A DNA stretch of 64,000 bases from Cichorium intybus (Eukaryota; Streptophyta; Magnoliopsida; Asterales; Asteraceae): the NCBI GenBank assembly GCA_023525715.1, contig CM042011.1, positions 63,438,354 through 63,502,353 of the forward strand, given 5' to 3'. The notes beneath the pieces were generated by a model, which ran no database searches, was not told the DNA's origin, and saw only the letters and a program-made list of their open reading frames with translations. The position numbers and the translations under genes were made by a program. Positions 44,152-58,774 of the stretch are shown one piece after another. Positions within the stretch are counted from its first letter, which is position 1. The number at the start of each line of letters is the position of its first letter.

Positions 44152-47100
44152 TTATGTGTTTTTTTCCAATGCTGATAATGCTGGTGTTAGGTAGTTATTT
44201 GCTTTGTCTGGCAAATGTGCAACCTACAAAAAGAAACACATGTAATAAACATCGGGTTTTTTTCCTAGAAAACATTCAAAATTCTACCCAATTATAGCAT
44301 TGTAGTTTCATTTTTTTTTCGGATGACATTGCTGTAACTTTCTAGGTTAGGAAGATATGAAAGTATGATGCTATAATAAACAAATCAATGAAAGTACACT
44401 GCTATTTTTTTGCATATACTCGTATTATTTATAGTTTTATATACCAGCTCATACAGCTCCTTTCCTGGTTCAGCAACATATTCATAGCACACCTGTTGAT
44501 TTCCAACAAATTAAGTTGATTAGAATTAAACTAAAATAAATTAAATTAATATGTTACCCACATCAAAGCTCTTGTTCCTTGCAGTTGAATCATGCAATGC
44601 CTTTACACATATATCTGCCACGTCAGCACAGCTGATCCCCTACAAGTAATTAGTACACTCACTGTCATTAATAAATTTTGAATATTTTTTTTTTTAATTT
44701 TTAATATTTTTTATATCACTAACCTGAGATATCCTGTTTCCTTGGTCAAAAATCAAAGCTCGTTGTCCCCCAGGTTCTTCCTGAAATACAAGACACAATT
44801 GAAACCAAAAATAAATAAATAAATAATAATCATAATAATAATAATAATAAAGATTGGTGGCGTATATATTTTAAACCCACTGTCAAGAACTCACCATTAA
44901 TGGGCCGGGGCGAATTATTGTGTACCCAAGGCCTGATCTTCTTAAGGAATCCTCTCCGGCCTATAAATTATAAAAGTAAAAGATAATTTTAAATTCTAAA
45001 ACATTAAAACTAAACAGAAAAAAAATTCCACGTGGATGCCACATAGGCATCAAAACTGGTTTCACCTGCTATAGCAGGTCTATGGATAAATAAAACAAAA
45101 AATTGTTGATTAGTGGCAATGACATCAGTTTTAGGACTTTGATGACTTAAAAGGGTAAATTGGTAAAAGTTGGTTGTCATTCCATGAAATTGACATTATA
45201 AGAAATACAAAGAAAGAAAAAGACCAGACCTTCTTGGCTCTCAAAACACTCTCCCTTCTGCTACTTTCTATTCCTGAACCTGTACACGAGACTAAGATGA
45301 AGTCTGTTTCTTGTCCAGTCTGCAAATGGGTAAATTAGTAATTTAGCTCGACTACCAATATAATTATAACATGGAAAATCTTTAGAAATACTCACGGGCA
45401 ATGCTTTTATATATTCCAATATCATTTGAAAGCTTCTCAAGTCCTGGCTCCCTCCAACAGCTCCTTCTGATGGTCTCTGTCATAGTCAAAGTTTTTTTTT
45501 AAACCACAAAAATATAAAGTTAAAAAAAAACGAATAAAACGAATTTTAAAAACAAAAACAAACCTGTCTTCTGGGTTCAAAACGAATGGTCAATGTGTGC
45601 ACAAGGAAAGGATCCAATGGTGGATCAGCTGGATTCACAGGGCGAAATGACGAAAAGGGTACTCTCACCTATCAAGACAAATATGAGAGAAAATTTGGAG
45701 GTAAGATTCCCACCTGTCAAAAGTAAAAAAATTAAAATAAGACTATTAAATGCCACATTCACATAACCATTAACCATTCATTTATCTATAATAAACACTT
45801 CTCACCCTGCAAAACCCTACTTTTGTACTAATTCTAGAAAAGTACAAACTGCTTTGACTGGTATCTCCTGAAGGACCGGATTCAAGAATCACAACATATG
45901 ACCTTCCATTTCCCCCTATTGAAAGTATCAGACCTTCATACCTAAATTTAAGAAAATAAACTTAAATACAAATATACAAAAAGGTTCAATTTTTTTTAGA
46001 TATTTCAGAAATACCTGTCTAATGTACTGCCAAGAGGAAGTGAAAGCTTGGTTGAAAGTTCTACATACCCTCCACGTGTAAAAACATAACCTTTTCCATG
46101 GAAAAATGTGGAATTAGGATGAAGAAATATTTACCTAGAATCAAGAAATATTTAACTTACCTGAAAAAACTGCATCTCCATTTTCAGAGTACTCAAATTT
46201 AGCATCCATTCCTCCATCATATTTAGCAGCAACTGCATCCTGGAAGTAAGTTCCCTTGCGGACTTCCCACCCATTCAAGGAATCTGCGGATTTGAACTTT
46301 GCAAGTAAAAGCTTGCTTTTGCTGCTTTTTCCAGCTCGCAATTGTGCTAGTTTATTGTTGTAATCCTGATACAAGATGTAAAAAAAACCTATTTCAGTAT
46401 AACAAAATCAAGGTACGTGTAATTGGAAGAAAGAAGAAAACCTGAAAGGCTTTGCTGAGGTTGTATACGCCCTGATAATCAACTCTGTTGAGATCTACAG
46501 TTATGGAGGATCGAGCAGTGGCGCAATAGATGATCTTACTGCAACCTTCTACAGCGACTCTGAGAGTTGCAGGATCTCCAACGTCCCCGATCACTATTTT
46601 GACGGAAGTTGGTAGCATGGCCACAACTTCTTCATCCGCATTCCTTACTAGAGCCTAATTGGAAGAGTAATCACGTTAGAACAGACTGAATTTGGGAAAT
46701 ACTGTTAGCGAAATGTAAGATTGGTTCGATTTTGAGTAGGGCAAAGAAAAACCTTGACGGAGTAGCCCCTGAGCATGAGCTTGCGGACGACGATACGGCC
46801 AACACGGCTGGTAGCACCAACCACGAGGACTGTGGTGTTCTGAGCCCCCGGAATTGCAAATTCGCACATAGGACCACCCTCCTGAATCAATAGACTGCTC
46901 TCGTCGTTTGTGCGAGTGGTTCTGGAGATCTGTCCCAATTCCGAGAACTTACGCCATGCCTCATCAAATATCTGCCTGGATCGTCTCCCTAATCCAACGG
47001 GATTCGCGTCGACCAGTCTCTTCATCACAGAAACGGAGGAAGCCTTCTGATTGCCTTCGACGTCATCGTTGATACCTTCCTCGCCATCACTCTGATCCTG

Positions 47101-47319
47101 TTTTTTCTTATCGTTGTCAGTTTCGGGAGGAGGGGATGAAGACGAAGCCCTTGAGAACACCAAGCGTCTACGAGGATTGTTCGCAGCAGCACTCCAGCAA
47201 TTGAAGCCATTAGAGCTGCTAACCGTCGTATTGAGGGCGAAATCATTGCATATCCTCTTCTGAGAGCAAATTTGACCACCGCCAAGTCCGGCGGTCAGTG
47301 CAGCGGTTGCAGTTGTCAT
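44152..47319 (-). CDS. HCF173: HCF173-type chloroplast SDR/CIA30 protein, 13 exons
   Basis: Exons, from ATG: 47319-46753, 46654-46442, 46365-46161, 46090-46015, 45941-45806, 45668-45564, 45476-45396, 45319-45230, 44960-44895, 44780-44724, 44639-44562, 44492-44445, 44223-44152. All borders are GT-AG and the phases join to 597 residues, the length I recall for Arabidopsis HCF173. The first 60 residues form a Ser/Arg-rich chloroplast transit peptide. A Rossmann fold begins with VLVVGATSRVG (164-174), and the nucleotide-binding Gly pattern is visible. A CIA30-like domain is inserted after the DYNNKLAQLRAG stretch (exons 3-6), and the Rossmann part resumes (YTIIRPGPL, exon 9). HCF173 activates translation and stabilises psbA mRNA, and so supplies the photosystem II D1 protein at thylakoids. 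A close plant paralogue is the main alternative. Confidence 0.92.
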
Positions 47320-48085
47320 TTTATTTCACTGCAGACAGTAATGAAAGGTTTGAAGAGACGATGCTCCCTCTTCTTCTTCTTCCTGATCAATTTGCAAGAG
47401 TAATGAAGCCAGGTCAGCTGAGCCCCGCACAGAAACTGCAGCCACATAATAATAATGGAGAAGATGAAACTCGGGAAAAAGCAAACGATCAAATCCTCAA
47501 ATATTGCACGACAATTTGCCACGTAGAGATGCTTAAGTTCACTCCTTAACCGTTCCTATTCTTTGAAGTAAGTTACAATTTTAGTCACTTTGATATACTA
47601 CTTTATGCAGGTTTGGTCCAAGTGTAAATTTTGTTGCAAATTTGACATTATAGTTTTATTTCATTGGAGTTTTGTCCCTCTTAGTTGTTCAAAAGTCAAA
47701 ACTTTTAAAAGGGTAAACGATATAAAGGGCTGTCGTGATTTCAATGAAATTACACGTTTAGTTTATTTTTCTTGAAATCGTCCTAATGACGTTTTTTAAG
47801 TTCTATTTCTGTTGTGGATTTTGTCCCTCCACCGGGCCAGATGTCGTTCATGAGGTTCTGCTAAACCTTCATATGTGAAAAATTATGATGCATACATTAT
47901 GATATTGTCATTTCGTTCCATGTTTCAACAATAAGTTAAGCTGGAACTCTATGACATTGTCTATCCGTTCCATGCTTGCAAGATGGGGGAATGTCAGTTT
48001 GTCGATTCTAATGTTTTGAAGATGAAAAGTTGTGTTAACTAACATGAGAGTATTGGGTCTCACATGGGAGGTGAGTTGGCAATCA
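47320..48085. other. Upstream region of the HCF173-type gene
   Basis: 5' UTR and probable promoter on the minus strand, with a CT-rich patch at about 47365-47385 (aga/gaa repeats on the transcribed strand). Beyond about 47540 I see nothing coding. Confidence 0.4.
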
Positions 48086-49865
48086 TGTAATGTCTATTTT
48101 CCTAGGTATGAGTTTAAAGTTTTATAGAGTTAATGGTTGATTAATTGTGAAGATTTTGGCATTACGCAGCGCGTAAGAGGGTTTGTAATCAGCATGCAAG
48201 GTACGACTAGTCACGACGCGACCAGCTCTGCTTCGCTGCACGCCGCCGCCAAAATGCAAAACCCTAATTTTCGGGCCTTGAGCCCTATATAAGGACACTA
48301 ACTTTCATGTCCTGACTCTTTCACCAGCCTCTACCCTTAGAAGAATCCAAAACAAAACCCTAGCCCTCTTTTGTGATTGTGAGCTCACCCTTGCCTTTAG
48401 AGTGTCTCTTGTAAAAGAAAAAAGAAGGTGGTTGTGAAAGGAATAGTAGATCAAGCCTCCTAATCACGGTTTGGACCTCTTTGAGTAATAAAGTTTCAAG
48501 CTTTATGTATTCTATGCTTAGATCTAGTAGCTAGAGATGTTTAGTTGTATTTTGGTCCATTTATGCATGTTGTTCTTGGAGTTGAAGGAACTCCAGGTCA
48601 TCAAGTTGTTTATAAGTCACTTCTGGAACTATTGAACCAAGAAAAGAAGGTATGCTAAAGCTCTCTTGAAGCCATGCAAAGGATTTCGGTGATTTAGCCT
48701 CATTTTGACCTAGAGTTAATTTTTAACATGTATGAGACATGTATATCCATAAACTTTGTATTTTTACCCATTAGCAGCCTTAGGGGATGCTTTTTGGAAA
48801 GTCTTAGTCGCTGACTTAATGGATTAAACACTTAAAAGATGACTTAAGATACCCGGCGATCGCGGCGTGACCACCTTGGGCTCATGGTGCGACCATTGGA
48901 GAAAACCCACCTTCTGGGTCGCACGGTCAATGCGGCGCGTAGCGTGGCAGTTGGCTTTGACCGTTGCTCGTTGACTTTTGACCAATTTGGCTTTTGGTCA
49001 AACTTTGGTGGATTTAAGATTTGGATTAAGGGATTGCCCTTTTATTGGTTTAGGTCACTAAGTTACACCTAAAGGTGATTTAGAAGGTTCGTGTTGCTGA
49101 TTATTCGAGGACTCGGACGTGTGTGTGCTTCATCTTTCCGGTTCAGGTGAGTCTTCTCACTATACTATATGTGACGTTGCATGTGTAGGTTGCCTGAGAC
49201 CCCGTAAGGTAGGACTATGTGTTAGACTAGTATGGTCTTGCTTGCTGAATGTTTAGTCGTATGATTCGTTCTTATGACTGTATGGTATGTGAACGGATTA
49301 GAGTCAATCCGAGAATCTTTAGAGGCGGAACAGAGTCAGTATGTGAGCCGGGCGGAGTCGGAGTCAGTCCGAGAGCCCATAGGTATTGGTGAAATGGAGT
49401 CGGTCTATGAGCCGAACGGATCGGAGTCAGTGTGAGAGTCCTTAAAAGTGGAACAAAGTCAGTATGTGAGTCGGGCGGATTCGGAGTCAGTCCAATAGCC
49501 CATAGGTATTAACGGATCAGAGTCGATCCGAGAGTCATTATATGGTATGCTTGTTGATGTAACGGAACATGTGGTACTTTGGAGAACTCACTAAGTTTCG
49601 TGCTTACTCTCTCAAGTTAAATGTTTTTCAGGTACTTTCGTGGATAAAGGGAAGTGCGCCGCTTGACTGTACATACATCTAGCTCGATTATGTTTTGAGA
49701 ATTCCGCTAAAATTTTTTTATTACTCTGATTTTTATATTATGGATTTTGGGATGTTATCATTTGGTATTTAACAAATGGATTTTTATATTATATTTAAGA
49801 TGGTTTAACTGTTTTAACTTTATTTTAAAAATGAAAATTTTGGTTGCAAAAATTGGGACGTTACA
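48086..49865 (+). mobile_element. Solo LTR with perfect target duplication AATCA
   Basis: Runs from TGTAATGTC to TTGGGACGTTACA; 48081-48085 and 49866-49870 are both AATCA. Landmarks: GC-rich cassette A at about 48172-48250, TATATAAG at 48286-48293, cassette B at about 48853-48948, a TTGAC cluster at about 48955-49005, CAG|GTGAGT at 49147, cggagtcagtccgagagcc-type repeats at 49295-49530, and TTTTCAG|GT ending at 49631. Formed by recombination between the LTRs of a full element. Confidence 0.93.
48286..48293 (+). promoter_or_regulatory. TATA box of the solo LTR
   Basis: TATATAAG about 200 bp into the LTR, the same relative place as in element 2. The LTR points towards element 3, away from the HCF173-type gene. 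Confidence 0.5.
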
Positions 49866-49879
49866 AATCATGTTAATTC

Positions 49880-50260
49880 TGAATATCCTACCCAAATCGT
49901 ATGACTAGATCATTATGAACTACAATATGAACAGTTAGGAGAACTCCATCTCGTAATTGTAAGTTTATTGAGGATAACATTCTCAATGCCACCCCCTCAA
50001 TGTCTATGACCAGTGAAGGACAAGTAAACAAAAAGGCTAACGACAAGAAAGATGGTAAGGACAAAAGGTTTGTCTAAAAGACTACCACTCAACTAAAGAA
50101 GAAGGATAACCCTACCAAAGGATGTTTACAGTATTCCATGTGGCAAAAGGGGACATTAGAAACGAAATTATAAGGCATATTTAGTAGAGTTAAAGAAAGG
50201 CGAGGTGAATGAGGCTCGCAATTCAGGTATAACTATAAGATAGATTTTTGCACCTTTCTT
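49880..50260 (+). pseudogene. Ty1/copia gag remnant with zinc knuckle
   Basis: Around 50040-50230 a broken frame reads like the end of a copia Gag: Lys-rich stretch, then CGKRGH, a stop, then KRNYKAYLVELKKG, the usual C-x2-C-G-K-x-G-H-x-K-R-x-C context followed by the conserved YL.ELKK. Further copia-like traces may continue to 51600 and, beyond element 3, past 58775, but they are too decayed to place. Confidence 0.6.
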
Positions 50261-51609
50261 CTTTCTATAGTATAAGATATCGGCATCTGTTATCATATTC
50301 ATGAATGGAGAATAGTTGAAAAGGAAGCTAAAGATGAGTGAGAGTTGCTGATTGGATCATTGCATTTACTGCTTTAATTTAGAATTAATTTTCAGTCTTT
50401 TTAGTTATGTTTTTTAGACAAGTTACTTTGGCTTGAAACCTTTTGATACTTTGAGTATTTTATAAGCACTATTTCATGTGATTATTTTAATTTTTAGTTT
50501 TTTTTAATGCCCCTATCGTGTCCTTATCATATCGTGTCCTTATCATAATTATTTGAATGAAATTTATGCATTTAACTGTGTTTCAAAAACATAAATGTAC
50601 CTCAACATGGCTCAACAACTGGAAACATTTAAATTTAAGATATAATCATCTTGGTATATAAGCATATGGCAAGTGGTGCATTTGAACGAAAACTTAAAAG
50701 TTACTCAACTAAGACTTGTTATAACTCAAATAATTATATAATGATGATTCGGACATTCTCTTTATAAGAGAACATAATGTTTAGAAATATTTTGAAAATA
50801 ATGCATAACAATGCATGTAGCCTCAATAACATTATATTTGGATATTGCATGTTGTACATCTTAAATCGTAGAGAATTTCTTTTATGTCATGGTGTATCTT
50901 TTATGATTCAAACTAAAAAACTTAATTAAGATACCATAATGGTTATGGATCTTGGGATGATTACTCAAAGGCATTTAAATTAAGAATTTGGAACTACAGA
51001 ACACACTTTCAAAGTATTGTTCCTACGGTTCCTAGATTATCTTAGATACCATGGAGATTGTCTTATAAGACTTTATAATATTTTTTGTTCTCTTATTGCA
51101 AGAGGAAAGTGGGAGCTTGGTAGTTGTTGGATGAATCCAAGAACCTTAGTATATCATACATTCAACAGTAACTAGCAGACATCGTGTTCGAGCGTATGTA
51201 TTTGATATGTAGAGGTGCACCAGGTAACCACCATGCATTCAAGTTTCTGGTAGATCCTCCAAATCAGATTAGGAAATATAGATTTCATGTATCTATTCAT
51301 AATTCTAAATTGAAATATTGATAGTAATTTAGTTTGATGTCTAGAAACTTTTCATCAGAATTATAGGCTTATACATGGATTTGAATGTATGATGCAGTTG
51401 ATGAAGAATAACTAACCATAATACACAAATGAACTTCTCTTAGAAACAATCATGTTCTAAGATACAAGAGACTTGTATGGAAAACAAAGTGCATTGTTTG
51501 TTGTAGTTTATCAGACTCGACCCTTTTACCTAAAGTATAGACTCTAAGGAATTTTTATTCATATGTAACACATAAACTAAGTCATTAAGATATTTGCTAT
51601 CATACCTAG
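50261..51609. other. Decayed sequence, probably rest of the copia remnant
   Basis: No open frame above 60 codons. Weakly coding-like patches (for example near 51000-51080) are compatible with a copia pol relic, but no motif is certain. Confidence 0.3.
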
Positions 51610-52802
51610 TGTAACACCACGATACTTTTATTAAGTATTTATACGTGAATCATAGTATAATTATGATTTAATATGGTGTTATAAGTATTGGTTTTTGTTA
51701 GAAAACCTTGTTGGTAAGATAATTGTAGTAAAAAGGCTAAAAAAGGGCAAATTGGTCATTTTACCATAAAAGGGTAATTTTGTCATTTGACCATGTGAAG
51801 GACCAATTATGTAAAAATATTGTTTGCTTGTGGCAAAAATACAAGAAATGGAAGTTATATGTGATAAAAGTGCCAAAAGTTCAAGAAATGGAACTTAGGG
51901 ACTAAATTTGTAAATTCTGGAAGTATAAATAGTGGAATAGTTCTCCCACATGTGCAGATTTTCGTGAGGCTACGGGAGAGGGTTTCTCTGCACGAATTCT
52001 GCAATACTTGGAGATTTCCTGAAGATTGAAGCTTGGATTTCGAGTTCTAGGCTTTGAATTGAAGAATTGAAAGCTTTAAAGGTTAGAAATTCAAGTTATA
52101 GCTTGGTTGTTCTTGATGAATTTTGTAGAAACTGAAATCTGTAATTTCAGTTATGATTATGTGTTTAAAGTAGCTTAATACTTCCATTAAGTCATTCTAA
52201 TAAGGGCTTAATTCAAGAAAATGGAAGTAGATTGCTATTTTTGATGAATTTGAAGTTTTGGGGTTGTTAGAACTAAGAACCCTAAATCTTCATATGATTG
52301 ATTGAGTGGGTTTTGAGGGTTGAAAACCTTGTATTAATAGAAGGTTTTAGCCTAGAAATAAACCCCAAACGATTAAGTCGAACAATAAGTGCTTAAAAAT
52401 GGAAAAATTGGAATTTCTAGCACAAAATCGGAGTTTCTGCACCACTGCCCAGCGCTCGCGACCCGACAAGGGGGTTGGCAGCGAAGTTCCAGGTGAGTAA
52501 TCTCACTGATATCATATGTGATATATGATGATTGAATTGTTACAGGTTGAAACAGCTTCGGGGGACGAAAACGACAAGTGTAAAAATATATATGTAAAAG
52601 ACAAGACCAGATAAGCCGTGAGTCATTGCGATGACAAGAACGGAACTGTGAGTCAATACATATATATATATATATATACACTATGATATGACAAGACCAG
52701 ATAAGCCGTGAGTCTAATATAGACAAGAATGGAACTGTGAGTCAGTCAATATTGACAAGACCAGATAAGCCGTGAGTCTTTAATAGACAAGAACGGAGCT
52801 GT
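51610..52802 (+). repeat. Element 3 5' LTR remnant
   Basis: 51610-52476 matches 55947-56815. The LTR then jumps to the equivalent of 57252, losing about 435 bp, and continues to about 52802. There it passes directly into internal sequence equivalent to about 3070 of element 1. TATAAATA lies at 51924-51931. Its (TA)n tract (52660-52678) is short compared with that of the 3' LTR. Confidence 0.9.
51924..51931 (+). promoter_or_regulatory. LTR TATA box of element 3
   Basis: TATAAATA about 315 bp into the LTR, repeated at 56261-56268. Confidence 0.55.
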
Positions 52803-55800
52803 GGTTCCAGCGTGGAACTATAGATCACTTCCTTATGTAATACTCACATGCTAAATGTGGAGTAACGGGTGATGAACCCAGGAAAGAAAGAGGAAACGAA
52901 TGGTCGAAAAGGACCAGTGATACCTTGAGCATTCCAGCAGACTGTGGAAAAAGCTTGTGAGTAGACTGATATGGTCTCAAATATAATTGTTTTGAATATA
53001 CTCCCCATATACGTTATATTTGATCCAGGAAGCTATGCTTTGGATCGATGACTTTGATGTCTTGTCTGAATATTTCATCAACAATTATGGATGAAATTTT
53101 GGAACTGGCTATGGCAAATAGCAAGTATGTTCAAGATATTGAACACCTGGAAGGTTGTCTGCCTAGGATTTACGGGATCACTTTTCCCTATAAATCTGGA
53201 GCCGATGCCTACCGATGAATCTGAAGAAATTGTGTATATGAATTGGTTAGCAATGAATGATGCTAACATGAATTGTAGAAAAATGAACATTTTGGTTCTA
53301 AACTCAGAAATGAATTGAATGAAAATTCAGAGTAACGGACCGTTGTTGATAATATCGATTAATTTCCTTTGTTTAAACTCGGAAAAGAGTTAGTAAATGA
53401 ATGATGTTGTAGTTGGCATACGTGGTATGGGCCAAACTAAATAGAGTAGTGATAGTAGTGAACTACTTTAAATAAACTCTCGGATGTTTCTTTTGAAAAG
53501 AACTCCCAGAATTTCTGTCAGATTTCCGAAAAGAGTTTATGATTAAACTGATTTTGGGAGTCGTTCCTGTTATTTAGGCTCTAAACTGATTAGCATCTGC
53601 AGAGATGGCAGAGTGGTAAAACAATTAGAAGAAATAGTTTTTGGAATCGGGGTCTCATATGGCCGAATGTGTCATCGTGTGGAGCCCTATCTTGTTTGAA
53701 AAGAAGAAAGATAAGTTAATGTGTATGTACATTGACTACTGAGAATTTGATATTCTCGAAACTAGATCGAATATGAGGTACGTTTGCACCAGATATTGGA
53801 GTTACTTCACTGAGTTAAGTGATATGTAAAATTCACCAAGTATAAAAAATTTGGCTAAAAGAATGTTTCATATTCTTGGGCATGTTATTAATGCCGAAAA
53901 TGTTAAAGTGGATCCAGTAGAAATGATGCTGTGATAAAACGGGAACCGCCTTGGAATTTGACTGAAATTTGTAGTTCCTTGGATTGGCGGGTTATTATAG
54001 GAGAGTTGTAGAAAACTGCTTCTTGATTGCTGTTTAGCTGACTAAAATTGACCAAGAAAAGTGAAAAAAATTCGGGTGGTAGAAAGACCACATGTAACTT
54101 TTCAAAAGTTGAGACAAACCTTGTGTGAAGCTCCAGTATTAGCATTGTCGCTAAGCGGAGAAGATAAATTGTTTTATAGAAATGCATCCAGAGTTGATTC
54201 TGGATATATGATATTGCAGTAACAATTATAAATTTGACATTGAAGCTTTGGAGACACTACTGAGGTGGTGTAAAGCTTACTGTTTATACAGATCATAAAA
54301 GTTTGAAATACTTAATTGATCAAAAGAAGCTAAATGTGAGATAGCAAAGATAGATGGGTTACTTAAAGATTTCGGTTATGAAATCTTGTACCATCTCGGA
54401 AAAGCTGATGTGATTATAGATGCCTTGAATTAGAAAGAGTATCTTTTGAAAGATACAACCACATGCGTGAGTGTGGCGAATTGATTACCTGAGTTGATTC
54501 GGGTAGCACAGAAATAAGTGTGCAAGTCTGAAAACATGAAAAATGAATGAATGATTGGAAATTAGATGAAGCTAGTTGGAAAATCACAATGATTCAAAAC
54601 CCATGGTGGTTGTGAATGTGAATTCCAAAGCAAAGTGAAACATGAAATTCATCTTGAAAAGATGCATTTTGTACTAGATATGCAGTATACCCGGAGCAAT
54701 ACCAAACTGTGTAGGATGATATAACCTATGTATTGGTGGCCGGGACAAAAGGAAGACATTGAAAGACATGTGAAAAGTGTTTGATCTGTGTGTAATCACA
54801 GTCAAACCATTGGAAGCATACGGAAAATTTAGCCACTGTTGGGTCCCAAAGAAGAAATGGGACAGAAATATTATAGACTTTGTAATAAAGTCTTTGCAAA
54901 TACCGCATGGGTATGACACCATATGGGTAATTGCAGATTGATTGATGAAATCAGTGTAAATTCATATCGACTAGTGAAGAAATCAAGAACGGAAAGTAGT
55001 GAAAAACTACATAGAAAAAGAAATTTGTTGACATGCGCTACAGGTGTCGACTGTATCGGGTCAAGATACTAGAATTATTTGCTGAATTTAGCATTAATTC
55101 CTAGAATTATTAGTTCAAAAGTACTAGCAAGTACTGTGTATGAATTGTAGATTGGTAGACGAGACGGGATAATGATGCAGACTCTAGAAGATATGCCCGA
55201 AATTTGCATAACAGGCTCTGGCGGAAGATGAAAAGATCGTCTATCTTTGGTAGAACTCGCAGATAATAACAGTTTTCGTACCAGCCTTCAGATGGTTCGT
55301 ATAATGCATAGTATGGAGTATAGTGTTGCACGCCGATTTGCTAGACTGAAGTTGGGGAGAAGCCGTTGGCTGGACCCGAAATTTCACCTCAAACAGAATA
55401 AAAGATTTGGCAAATTCGAGAAAGCTAGGAAATAGACAAAAAGTTAGTAAAAGTGGTATGCGGATCATTGTGTAAAAACCTTCAAATTTCAAGTAAAGGA
55501 AGATGGTGGTACTCAAAGTAAACCTTTGGAAAGACTAAAAATCTGCTTGGGACGAAAAGAAAGTCAAGCCCCAGTTTATAAGACTTTTCCATATGTTCCA
55601 AAGAGTAAGAATTGGGGTGTACCGATCGAAGATTCTTGATGAACTTCAATATATTTGTAATGTTTTCTATGGGTCTCATGGTTCTGAGAACATGGATTGA
55701 CAAATTTCAACGAATACATCATGTTGAAATGAGGTAAATAAGTGATTAAGGTGCCCGGGACAACCGGAGGAATGATATGCGAGTGGTGATATAACCACGA

Positions 55801-55925
55801 GATAAGAAGACTAGTATGGTTAAGTGCTTAGGCAATACCATTGAGATTCCGACATGATGCGGAAGACCGAAAGCTAATCGAGGGAGACATATCGTCAACT
55901 CCTTGTATGATTTCGGGGACGAAAT
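52803..55925 (+). pseudogene. Degenerate pol of element 3
   Basis: Colinear with 3070-6200 of element 1 and sharing its defects: same broken protease start, same stops, and same fusion of the RT C-I-D-Y region (about 53735) to sequence downstream of the catalytic box. Integrase traces are visible at about 54780 (zinc finger) and 55380 (GEKPLAGP-like sequence). The shared junctions mean that both copies descend from one already defective master. Confidence 0.88.
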
Positions 55926-57373
55926 CTTTTGAAGGAGGGGAGAATTTGTAACACCACGATACTTTTATTAAGTATTTATACGTGAATCATAGTATAATTA
56001 TGATTTAATATGGTGTTATAAGTATTGGTTTTTGTTAGAAAACCTTGTTGGTAAGATAATTGTAGTAAAAAGGCTAAAAAAGGGCAAATTGGTCATTTTA
56101 CCATAAAAGGGTAATTTTGTCATTTGACCATGTGAAGGACCAATTATGTAAAAATATTGTTTGCTTGTGGCAAAAATACAAGAAATGGAAGTTATATGTG
56201 ATAAAAGTGCCAAAAGTTCAAGAAATGGAACTTAGGGACTAAATTTGTAAATTCTGGAAGTATAAATAGTGGAATAGTTCTCCCACATGTGCAGATTTTC
56301 GTGAGGCTACGGGAGAGGGTTTCTCTGCACGAATTCTGCAATACTTGGAGATTTCCTGAAGATTGAAGCTTGGATTTCGAGTTCTAGGCTTTGAATTGAA
56401 GAATTGAAAGCTTTAAAGGTTAGAAATTCAAGTTATAGCTTGGTTGTTCTTGATGAATTTTGTAGAAACTGAAATCTGTAATTTCAGTTATGATTATGTG
56501 TTTAAAGTAGCTTAATACTTCCATTAAGTCATTCTAATAAGGGCTTAATTCAAGAAAATAGAAGTAGATTGCTATTTTTGATGAATTTGAAGTTTTGGGG
56601 TTGTTAGAACTAAGAACCCTAAATCTTCATATGATTGATTGAGTGGGTTTTGAGGGTTGAAAACCTTGTATTAATAGAAGGTTTTAGCCTAGAAATAAAC
56701 CCCAAACGATTAAGTCGAAAAATAAGTGCTTAAAAATGGAAAAATGGGAATTTCTAGCACAAAATCGGAGTTTCTGCACCACTGCCCAGCGCTCGCGACC
56801 CGACAAGGGGGTTGGTCGCGACTCGAAGAGGTGCCTTTGCGACTCGACCAGGGGGTTGGTCGCGACTCGAGCCCTGGGCAGAGACCATTTCAGCTTTTGT
56901 GAATTTTCCAAGTTTGATTTCAATGCTAGGCTTATCCGATTGACCTGAAATTTTAAACATAGGTCTAATATGTTGTAAAACTTCATGGAAAATTATCGGA
57001 TTACGAATACGACCTCCCGAAAGTACTGTAGTAGAATACACGTATTTCGGGAAGTGTATTAAATTTTATAACGATGGTTATTGATTGGAAATGCTTGGAA
57101 ATAGTCCCCAATTGTATTGTATAGGACTCTTGTGTAGTAGAGTCAACTGAAATAGTTATTAACCTATTATCATTTGGTATATAAATGAATATATAGGTAC
57201 GGGATAAATGGTTGTGGTGCACGCAAAAGCAAGAAACAACCGGAATCAAATGCAGCGAAGTTCCAGGTGAGTAATCTCACTGATATCATATGTGATATAT
57301 GATGATTGAATTGTTACAGGTTGAAAAAGCTTCGGGGGACGAAAACGACAAGTGTAAAAATATATATGTAAAA

Positions 57374-57936
<563 letters not shown>

Positions 57937-58568
57937 ACAAGACCGGATAAGCCGTGAGTCTAGGCAACAGCGGGCTAACCCGTGAGCCAAGGCAACAGCG
58001 GGCTAACCCGTGAGCCATAATTGATCGTGAAACAAGCTATTAACAGATGGTGCGGCCTATAAGGTTATGATTCTGGATGCTATATCCAACTGGTGCGGCC
58101 TATACGGCTATGATATTGTTACAGGTACATGGTGCGGCCTTTTGGCTATGATATCGGGTTATTAAACCCAGCTGGTGCGGCCTGCGGGCTATAATTTATA
58201 TATTGATAATATTTTGGTGCAGGTTATATAGCTATGACACAGGGTGCGGCTTAGATAGCCATGATATACGAAGCGGTCAATTGTGACTAAGAAATGAGGG
58301 ATAGAAATGTATGTAAATAACAACCTTTGAGATTATGCGGTAGGATGTGAAATCCTAAAAGATATACGGTCAGCCAGAATGGCTAGGAGTTTGGGTCCGA
58401 TATCCAAACAAAAATATACGGTTATGAAATTTATCATATATAGGAAATTATATATGAATATGTTCTTATATGTGTTATTTGCAGATATGATTACTCACTG
58501 AGCTTTGTAGCTCATACCGTTTGTTAAATGTCCCTGCAGGTTAGCATAACCCTGATAAGGGTAAGGAT

Positions 58569-58595
58569 AAAGTCCGTGACTCAAGAAGTGGACTT
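58569..58595 (+). promoter_or_regulatory. Conserved stem-loop near LTR 3' end
   Basis: AAGTCC and GGACTT with a GTGACT-starting loop, as in elements 1 and 2. Confidence 0.45.
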
Positions 58596-58774
58596 GTAGA
58601 TGCTGTCAGTAGCAGCCCGGCTTATAAGGAGGTTATTATATCTGTATACTCCTTGATACACTTGTACCCGTTTTATTAAAAATATACCCATTGTTTATGG
58701 TTTTAAGTACTGAAACCTATGTTTTAAATGAAAAATTTTCAGGGGTGTTTTTGTTTTAAAAGCCGGGTGTTACA

